A DNA stretch of 64,000 nucleotides from Clavaria fumosa (taxonomy: Eukaryota > Basidiomycota > Agaricomycetes > Agaricales > Clavariaceae): assembly GCA_951802425.1 (NCBI GenBank), contig OX637796.1, positions 3,100,001-3,164,000 of the forward strand, read 5' to 3'. The translations under genes and the position numbers were made by a program. The notes beneath the pieces were generated by a model. The model was not told the origin of the DNA. It saw only the letters and a program-made list of their open reading frames with translations, and did not search any database. The first letter of the stretch is position 1, and the number at the start of each line of letters is the position of its first letter. Positions 53,314 through 61,401 of this stretch are shown here, one piece after another.

Positions 53314-55762
53314 ATGTCGCCTATCGATGCCATTCGGTCCCAACTCCAATGGAGCTCGACTCTGAGCACGGCCGCGGCTCCCCAGCTCACGGACGCCACC
53401 ATGTATCTGCGCAAGGTGATCTCTGCCGTCCTACCTCTTGTCTGTCCACACGTACTCAGCAATATGCATATGTTCCCTTGCGTTCACTCCAAAACACACA
53501 TAGACGGCTATCATCGCGACGATCGGTACGTACCAAGCATCCTAGCTTCAACACGAGCTAAGCGATCGATGGTCGGCGGCTTCGTATCTTTAGGTCCCAA
53601 AGTTAACACCGTTGAGAAGCTCTCTGAGCTTAGACGTGCGGGCGTCAACATTGGTACGTTCGTCTGTCCTGAGGGTGCTGCGCGTCGTGTCGTCTGAGAG
53701 CACTCTCCGCTCGATGGGGATGTAGTCCGCATGAACTTCTCCCATGGCTCGCATGAATACCACCAGAGCGTTATCGACAACACGAGGAAGATGGTAGCAG
53801 GTGAGAACTCCTGGTGCTTCAGCCGTCACTTGGTGCTGATGCTGCATGAGCACAGCGGAGCCCACGGGCCGTCCAGTCGCTATCGCCCTGGACACGGTTA
53901 GTTTCGTTCCATCGAGAGGATGACGGGACCGCAAGTCCTCCTGGAATCTGACTCATATTTTTTTTGGGTTTTGTGATTTTCCCACAGAAAGGTCCCGAGA
54001 TTCGCACAGGGCTCATGAAGGACGGCAAAGATGTTCGTCGATCGTCTTTTCAGGGTCTACTGCTCGGAAGCACTGATTTTGTATTTTTTTCTGCGCTCGA
54101 TGCTGCTTTCTGTAGATTCCCATCCAAGCGGGCCATGAGTTCGTCCTGACGAACGATATCAAGTACAGCGAAATCTGTGACGACAAGGCCCTCTACGTTG
54201 ACTATGTGCGTTATGCCTTGACGTTGTTTTATCCTACGCCGGGCTGATACGGTTCATGGTAGGAGAACTTATGGAAGGTTACAGCCCCTGGGAAGCTCGT
54301 CTACGTTGATGATGGTTCGCCCTAAAGTTTCTATTAGACGATCTTGAAACTTACGAGGCGGTTTCGCGTTGCAAGGCATCCTCTCTCTTCTCGTTCTAGT
54401 CATTGAGGGGCGTAACGTGCGCGTCCGGGCGATCAACGCCGGGACGCTGTCATCACGCAAGGGCGTGAACCTGCCCAAGACGCCGGTTGACCTGCCGGCG
54501 CTGTCGGAGAAGGACAAGAAAGACTTGCTGTTCGGTGTGAAGAACGGGGTGGACATGATCTTCGCGTCGTTTATCCGGCGCGCACAGGATGTGCGCGACA
54601 TCCGCGAGGTGCTCGGGCCGGCCGGTGCGAACATCAAAATCATCGTTAAAATTGAGAACGAGCAGGGTGTTGAGAACTTTGATGAGATCTTGAAAGAGAC
54701 GGACGGTGTCATGGTCGCGCGTGGAGACCTAGGCATCGAGATCCCGGCCAGCCAAGTCTTCTTGGCACAGAAGATGATGATCGCTAAGTGCAATATCATT
54801 GGCAAGCCTGTCATCGTAGCTACTCAGATGCTCGAGGTGCGTCGTCATGTTAGACATTGACAGAGGCAATTCATCTGATGCTTGATTATGCAGTCCATGA
54901 CGGTAATATTTCGTTACGAATTCGGTCTGATATCTCTAAACTGAGGAGTATTCGTAGCAAAATCCCAGGCCGACTCGTGCCGAGGTGAGCGACGTCGCTA
55001 ACGCGGTACTTGACGGCGCAGACTGTGTTATGCTGTCCGGAGAGACCGCAAAAGGCGCATATCCGATCCAGTCTGGTGTGTTCAGCTCACTGTCCTCACA
55101 ATCCACCCATACTCACATTGCCTGGATAGTACTTATGATGGCGGAGACTTGCCTTCTTGCGGAGGCTGCCATCTGCTATCCTCCGCTGTACGACGACATT
55201 AAATCACAGCAGCGTCGCCCTACTGAGACGGCTGAGACGGTGGCCCTCGCGGCGGTCGCTGCAGCGGAGGAGCAGAACGCGAGTGCTATCCTTGTCTTGT
55301 CCACGAGCGGTAACACTGCGCGTCTGCTCTCGAAGTACCGTCCGAAGGCCCCTATCATCACTGGTCAGTTACCCTTCTTATTATGTGAGCAAGTCTGACT
55401 TACGTTGACATTTGATCAGTAACGCGGAATGAGCAGACCGCGCGCCAGATCCATCTTCACCGTGGGCTTTACCCGTTCCACTATCCTGAGCCTAGAGGTA
55501 TTGCGTCGCACCAATGGCAGCTGGATGTACGTTTTCTATGGATAGTTGTTAACGAGTGCTCATTCTTTGCTTGAAACAGGTGGACAACCGAATCCGGTTC
55601 GGCCTTCGCAATGCCTTGGCCTTGAATATCATCAAGCCAGGCTCGACGGTCGTTGCGGTGCAAGGATGGAAAGGCGGTCTTGGGCACACGAATACCCTCC
55701 GCATTTTGTCTGTGCCTACTGACTCTGCAGACCTCGAGTTGCAGCCTCTGGGCTCGAACTAG
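53314..55762 (+). CDS. Pyruvate kinase
   Basis: Last step of glycolysis: phosphoenolpyruvate plus ADP to pyruvate plus ATP, cytosolic. Start ATG at 53314 ([15 protein letters not shown]). Spliced motifs: [87 protein letters not shown] (active site), [20 protein letters not shown] and [21 protein letters not shown]; all catalytic and metal residues look present. The C-terminal regulatory domain follows. About ten introns. The SMT of QMLESMT is encoded by a 9-nt exon (54894-54902) between two introns, and TAIIATI sits on a 22-nt exon. The usual fungal gene symbol would be PYK1/CDC19; paralogy is not assessed here. Confidence 0.95.
54894..54902 (+). other. 9-nt micro-exon in pyruvate kinase
   Basis: TCCATGACG, preceded by TTATGCAG and followed by GTAATA; the next exon starts CAAAATCCC at 54958. 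Required for the invariant [13 protein letters not shown] stretch. Confidence 0.9.
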
Positions 55763-55839
55763 AGCGGTGTACATGTACATATTATGGACTCTCAATTCCC
55801 AATTCCCAATTAGACTTTGTACGTAAGCCAACCAAATTC

Positions 55840-55849
55840 CCATATATGG
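55840..55849. promoter_or_regulatory. CArG box (copy 1)
   Basis: CCATATATGG, a perfect palindromic CC(A/T)6GG site as bound by SRF/Mcm1-type MADS-box factors. Function is inferred from sequence alone. Confidence 0.4.
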
Positions 55850-56064
55850 TTACAATGCCAAGAAAGGAACGGACTAAAATACATCCTCAAAATACACCCA
55901 CGCCCTTCCTCTCCCATTGAACTACTGTAAACGAATTTTAAATACGAGGCCGAATAAACCTTGTGCTCACTTACCGAACAAGACTTTATTACATCGACAG
56001 TAAGCCGGTGCTAACTCTGTACTGTCCCAATTCCCAATTCCTTGTACGTAAGCTAATCAGATTC

Positions 56065-56074
56065 CCATATATGG
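56065..56074. promoter_or_regulatory. CArG box (copy 2)
   Basis: CCATATATGG, identical to copy 1 and 225 bp downstream, about 140 bp before the glycosyltransferase ATG. Flanking bases are also conserved between copies. Confidence 0.4.
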
Positions 56075-56215
56075 TTACAATGCCAAGAGAAATGTTAAGG
56101 TACAAATACATCCTCTCTGTACAAATACATCCTCTCTCCAAAAAAATACATCCTTGAAGATATACCCACGCTTTCTTTCCTTTCCTCTCCCTTTGCTGGC
56201 GCGGTCTCGGTTCGA

Positions 56216-58681
56216 ATGCCTTCCATCAATCCTCTTTCCGCTCAGAGCGATGTCCCCTCCGCCGTGCAGGAAAAATACCCGCAGTCCTTTGCCTCCAATC
56301 TCTGGATGTATATACCCGTCCCTATATCAGGAATGGGTGGTCGCAAAAGACACCTTCCACTCCCCAACCTCGCCCGCGCATATACTTACGGACCCCCCTC
56401 CCGATATAACCGGAAGAGAGGCTTGGTCACCTTTTTTCTCGCCTTTCTCGCTGTCTGCTTCGTCGTGCATGCGTTGGTGAATCAATTTGGCTCGAGAACA
56501 CGCGATTGGCCCAAATTCTCAGGTGATCCTCCAACCTTGGTCTTCAAACGCGAAGACCTGCAACAGATATGGAAGTGGGAAGTTGAGAGTGGCCATTACC
56601 CGTCCGGTCGAAAGAGTAAGTTTTCAAAACTACAACAAATCAAGTCACGCTAAAAGGTGCCGTTTTACTCAGTCCCAGAAATGATCGGGTTCCAACAATC
56701 GCCCTGGAATCCCGCTCTGCCTCCTTCCTCTGAACTCCCATCACGCTTTCGACGACCCCAAGGCCCAGTAGTCACCAACACGCATAGGGCCGGTTCAAAG
56801 CGCATCTACCTTGATATCCAAAGCCACCCTCCCAACGTCTCGTACCCTCCGCGTCCCATTCCAGGAAGCGTGGCGGACTTAGACATTGTCTTGGACCATT
56901 GCGATTTTTCTCAAGGCAAGGTGAGCTGAACCTGATCATCGACTCCTCGCTCCTGACGCCACGCGTGTAAAGTATGTGCGCGACTGCCTGGAAGTTCTCA
57001 GCCACGGTGGTGGCTTGGATAACGGGAACGGGTTGAGGAGAGAGAAGATGGACGACTGGAAGTATATTTATGTGGAAACCGGAGATATCCACTCCAAACA
57101 ACCTGACACCCCTCAACTAGTACTCCAGGACCCCCTCAAGACCGCGGCACGCGATCCTAATGCTGGCCTCAATCGAAAGCGTAATACCGACTGGGAAGAC
57201 TCAATCGCCCTCCCTCCGCTATCAGAATACCGACCATACCCGGAAAAACCTCCCCACTGCGACGAAGATAGGCCGCGTATCTTTCATATGTTTTGGGCTG
57301 GCCCATTCACGGACAAACCATACTTGGCAATGCTGTCATTCCTTTACACACAGAACACTGGAATACACACACATGATCCTGCTTATGAAGATTCGGTTTG
57401 CCGGCCCCAATTCTGGTGCTGGATCAATCCTGGTCCAGCTGCTTCTGTCCCAAACCCGAATGCTCAGCGGGACATGATTGACGAGCTAAAGTCCAATCCT
57501 TGGGCAGCACCATTCTTACATCCCCGCTTCAAGGACGTCATCCACTTTAAGCTGTGGAACACCACGGAGCAGCTAGACGGTATTCCAGAGCTCAAATCGG
57601 AATGGCGTGCCTTGCAGGACACTCTGTTCAACTCAGGCGGACATCGGTTCAAGGCTCCAGCAGGGGAGCAGGTATCCCGGGTGTCCGCGAGCCATGACAT
57701 CACGACATCTTTGAACGCAGCGGCGAGACCCAGAACGTCTCCGACACGCCATGTCAGCAATGCAGACCAAGATGATATCTTCAACCGCATGGGATCTAAG
57801 TCGTCTTCCTCGTATGACCGACTCTCTGTCATTCTCTCTGACATGGCGCGCTTTGTCCTCTGCCATCGATTCGGGGGCATCTATATCGACGCGGATACGA
57901 TCTTCCTCCGTGACTGGGAGGAGCTGTGGGGCTGGCGCGGCGCGTTCGCGTACCGCTGGTCTCGCTTAGAAAGGTACAATACGGCCGTGCTGAAACTGAA
58001 CAAGGGTTCTGCACTCGGGAGCTTTCTGTTCCGCACGGCCTTGAAGAACTTGTTGGACTTCCACCCCATGACGGTCTATTTATACATCCGCGACGCCTTT
58101 CTTGAAAATTTGCTCCTCCGCCTCCCAGACGCCCTGTTCGACTCAGCGTGGCTCAATACTGAATACTACCAGAGAGATCGGCCACCTCAGCCACATCTTA
58201 CAGAGTAAGTCGCCTAGTCTATCTTCCTTTTATATTGCGCTCTCCGCGCTGACAAAAATTCGCCAAAGCTTTGAGCACTTCTTCGAGACGCCAGTGAAAG
58301 AGAGCGCGGCTCCGCGTGCCTTAGGATTCAATGGCTTTTTCAAAGGAGCATACTCGTATCATTTTCATAACTTCTGGTGAGCCGGGGTAGTGAAGATCAT
58401 GCATCTCGAATACCGGTTTGATGCGCGAAATGCCGTTTAGGTGGAAGCCATTCGATCCTTCGCGAAACTGGCCAGAATTAGGGCCGCGGTTCCTCAAGGG
58501 CGAGCTAGTCGCGCGGGCAGCGACTATGACAAACACGACCACTAAAGCCTCCCATGTACAGGACGACGGGCCCACGGGCGACAAGCGCGATTTGAGTTGG
58601 GCGACGGTGCTCAAGCGGACATGCGAGGCGTATATCAGGGGGGAAATCCCCAACATGTACGGTGAATGGATTGAATGGTGA
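56216..58681 (+). CDS. Type II membrane glycosyltransferase with DxD motif
   Basis: Golgi-type glycosyltransferase related to the GT32/Gly_transf_sug (DXD) group. Start ATG at 56216 (MPSINPLSAQSD). A short cytosolic N-terminus precedes one membrane helix, GLVTFFLAFLAVCFVVHAL (about residues 65-85), so the catalytic part faces the lumen. Key motifs: RPRIFHMFWAGPFTDKPYLA, FVLCHRFGGIYIDADTIFLR with the DAD nucleotide-sugar/metal motif, and GFNGFFKGAYSYHFHNFWWK near the end. About 140 residues between the start of the fold and the DAD motif are low-complexity Ser-rich insertion (SASHDITTSLNAAARPRTS). Five or so introns; the last joins HNFW to WKPFDPSRNW. The sugar donor and acceptor cannot be told. 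Confidence 0.82.
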
Positions 58682-59183
58682 GCGGTCGGACCGGACCGCC
58701 CGCGAGGCTTGGTTGTGAAGAAGCGCCGTTTATTCAACCCTCTGGTATAATGTTTTGCGAGCGCGCTAATTGTTGAGCCCTGCCATCTTTTGTGACAGCG
58801 CGCCATTCAGCGCATGCAAGGCGAGGAGGATTTATGTATATAATTTCGTTCTGTCTATTTGCAGGAATGAACAGCTGGCCTCAAAAGACGATTGCACGTC
58901 CTGATGCGGCAGGCTGTAAGTCAGATCGCATGAACCGCAGCAAATATGGGTTTGCAGCATTTCCAGGAGTCCAAACCAATCAATGCATACAGTTGTGAAT
59001 TGCGGGTGAGGTGTATGAGACGTTGATGTTCATATTGTCTGTTGTACCGTGGCGGGGTAAAACTTAGACCGCACGCTCGAACCGCAGTAAATGGGATGTG
59101 GTTTAGTCGTATAAGTGCGAGATTCAAGTGTCAAAATTTATGTGGCCCAAAGCACAAAGTGGACCAGTTAAATAGAGAGCCCT
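58682..59183. other. Convergent 3' intergenic region
   Basis: About 500 bp between the stops of the glycosyltransferase and RPE1 genes; no gene or repeat recognised. Confidence 0.6.
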
Positions 59184-60295
59184 CTAAGTTGAGCTCTTCG
59201 CGATCTTCTCTTGCGCCGCGTTGACCGTTGACTTGAGCGAGTTAATAACGCCTTCTGGGTCCTGGGAACCGAAGATGGCGGTGCCCGCGACGATGACGTT
59301 GCTTCCTGTCCAGAAGAAACGGGCGTGAGTCCGAAGATAGAGCAAGGTTTTAGTCGTCGAGGCATTACCTGCGTCGGCGCATGCATGTACGGTACTGGGA
59401 CCCACACCCCCGTCGACCTCAATGTCTTTATCGGGAAAACGTGCGCGAAGCTCGAAGACTTTCGGAATGCAGCGCTCAAGGAATTTCTGGCCGCCTTTGC
59501 CTGTGGGTTTGTGACGTTCAAGTCTGGAGAATGCGGGAGATGGGAGGATCGAACCAGGGTAAACGGTCATGACGAGCAGCATGTCTGCTGCATGGCCGAC
59601 CTCGTCGGTAATGGCCGTCGAAGGTGTGTCGGGCGAGATGGCGACGCCAGCTTTCATTTTACGATCATGTATTGCTTTAATGAGGGGCATAGGATTGGCT
59701 GTGGGTGTGCACATATTTCAGCAGGCGGCTGGACCTTCGTTGGCGGTAATATATGAATGAAGTGCCGGCACTCACAGGTGGCTTCTATGTGGAAGCAATA
59801 TAAGGCTCCTCCGGCGTCTGCGATGTCGTTCACCCACTACTCGATGTAAAAGGTATTGGTCTAAGAAACTTAGGGCGAGCAGCTGAGCGCACCTTCTCCG
59901 GTTGGGCGACCATCATGTGACAGTCCATGAATATGCCAGGGACGCCTTTATAGACGCACGAGAGGATGGGGGCGCCTAGTAGCGGGGCAGTGGTCAGCAA
60001 TTTCGCGGGGAGGGAGAAATCGCATGAAAGCTACCCATAGTGATATTATTCACGAAGTGACTGACGTCCCCCCGCTCGTCATTTCAGCTCCAAACTATGT
60101 AGGGGTATTGGAATGGCTCACCCATCCATAACGTCTAGGCCGAGTGATCAGAAACGACGAGCATGCATAAAGGATTGGCGGGGGTGTACCCATGTGAAGC
60201 CATTCTGCACCTCCCTTCATCATTCTCTTGCATTCAGCGGACAATTGTCCAAAGTCTGAGGCTAGCACGGACGGGGCTATGATTGCGCGGGGCAT
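59184..60295 (-). CDS. RPE1: Ribulose-phosphate 3-epimerase
   Basis: Pentose phosphate pathway enzyme interconverting ribulose 5-phosphate and xylulose 5-phosphate, cytosolic. Start ATG at 60295 (MPRAIIAPSVLASDFGQL). Motifs after splicing: [22 protein letters not shown] (metal/catalytic residues), FMDCHMMVAQPEKWV, YCFHIEAT, AGVAISPDTPS, MLLVMTVYPG, FPDKDIEVDGGVG and NVIVAGTAIFGSQDP. DVMDG is encoded by a 13-nt exon (60122-60134) between two introns. At the conserved phosphate loop, where the family has PGFGGQKF, the simplest splice (donor GTTCGA, acceptor CCCACAG) gives PGKGGQKF, a Lys for Phe. Five or more introns. Otherwise complete and of normal length. Confidence 0.93.
60122..60134 (-). 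other. 13-nt micro-exon in RPE1
   Basis: ACGTTATGGATGG on the minus strand, preceded by GCCTAG and followed by GTGAGCC. With G from the exon before and T from the exon after it encodes DVMDG, containing a catalytic Asp of the family. Confidence 0.85.
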
Positions 60296-60609
60296 GGCGA
60301 GATTAGTGAAAAGGGCGCGGTGACGCCCCTTGACGCAGGGATCGCGCGAAGGCTGCGATATGGCAGCTCGGAATGGGCAAGTCACGTTCGGGGCAATGCT
60401 GCAATTCTGTTACATCGCACACTGTTGTCCTTGTATACCCCGTCTCTTACATTGCATCCTCCCAGTGCATAGGGAGGAGTATCAGGGTACAGCCGAATGT
60501 TGTTCACACCAACTTCCGCAAATCATCGCGTCAAGTCCGGCTTCGCTTGGCACACACACAATCGGGCTCGCACATGCACCCAAACGCAGAGATCCATTGC
60601 AAAAAATTC
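60296..60609. other. Tandem intergenic region COX13 / RPE1
   Basis: About 315 bp on the minus-strand path between the COX13 stop and the RPE1 start. Serves as the RPE1 promoter; no motif recognised. Confidence 0.55.
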
Positions 60610-61270
60610 CTACTCTGACTCCATGTCTTTGTTGAACTAGATGTGCGGTCAGTGCGAGAAACCTTCTGGTAAAGTCACGAGCGCATACCTTGGGGTTGAA
60701 GAAGAGGACGTTCAGGCCCCATGGGAAAGGTTTGGACCTGCACGGAAATAGTATGTTAGGCTTCACGTCTCACCCGAACCACTGCTATCTGCCACCTTTT
60801 GTGCAGATAATCATATTCCGCATGCGGAAACACACCACCATTTTCCTCAATGACGTGATTCAAATGCTCCCCGTGTTCTTTCTCGAGACCCCAAACGTAC
60901 ACGCTACCGACGACGACTGGGAATGCGTAGTCATGTCCTCTGTCGTTACAAAGATCTAAAGCACATACTCGTTGGGATGCAGACATAGAAACTATTGTAC
61001 GGCGCGTGAGTGCCAGCTCTGAGATGGAGGGACAACAAGATGTGGCATACCTTATCTTGCGCCACAGATCAGTGGTCGCTGGAGCGCAGATTATAGACCT
61101 TCGTGGCGGCGGTGATGCGGAAGTTAACACGAACCTTCAGCGTGAGCAGTGGCAGCTGCCTGCCTTTCGGAATAACTACCCGCAGTTGACGACGACGAGT
61201 AGGTGCGAGATGCTCTTGCTGAGCGTGCGACGATGCGTAGTATGGTGTTTGAACGAGCCAACATGGACAT
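60610..61270 (-). CDS. COX13: Cytochrome c oxidase subunit 6A (Cox13)
   Basis: Nuclear-encoded subunit VIa of mitochondrial complex IV. Six small exons spliced by eye give about 127 residues. Start ATG at 61270 (MSMLARSNTILRIVARSARA), a typical Arg/Ser-rich mitochondrial presequence; 61264 is an alternative in-frame ATG. Then SYSERQAAATAHAEATTDLW, one membrane helix RKISFYVCIPTIVVGSVYVW, EHGEHLNHVIEENGGVFPH and the signature end EYDYLHKRSKPFPWGLNVL with FFNPKFNKDMESE. The interior exons are short (28 and 23 nt among them), which is why no long open frame shows this gene. Head-to-head with RPN2, 131 bp between starts. Confidence 0.92.
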
Positions 61271-61401
61271 CTGAGTTACAGTAACATAGGCAAAAGTCGG
61301 GGACGAACAAGTCTTGCTTAGCTAATCCATGGATAGCCAGTTTTGGAAATCTCAGTTTTTGCGAAAGACGCGTCAGCGGTACGCAAACTTGGTCCTCCAC
61401 C
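61271..61401. promoter_or_regulatory. Divergent promoter COX13 / RPN2
   Basis: 131 bp between two divergent start codons. Contains an ACGCGT at 61359-61364 (MCB-like) and T-rich tracts; no TATA box and no clear Rpn4-type GGTGGCAAA site. Confidence 0.5.

Larger units (their letters stand above)
55790..56200. repeat. Two-copy direct repeat upstream of the glycosyltransferase gene
   Basis: Copy 1 about 55790-55917, copy 2 about 56020-56200, offset 225 bp in the best-conserved part. Shared in order: CAATTCCCAATTCC, TTGTACGTAAGC, ATTCCCATATATGG, TTACAATGCCAAGA, ATACATCCT, ATAC(A)CCCACGC and CTTCCTCTCCC. Copy 2 is longer because a TACAAATACATCCTCTCT unit is itself repeated. Confidence 0.88.
55763..56215. 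other. Intergenic region with duplicated segment and CArG boxes
   Basis: About 450 bp between pyruvate kinase and the glycosyltransferase gene. Most of it is a two-copy imperfect direct repeat described separately; no gene seen. Confidence 0.7.

Noticed and set aside
56205..56220. GGTTCGAATGCC, B-box-like
   Set aside because: It overlaps the glycosyltransferase start codon and lacks an A-box at proper distance.
59540..59556. GGTTCGATCC on the minus strand, resembling a tRNA B-box
   Set aside because: It is the start of an intron in RPE1, and no matching A-box or stems are nearby.
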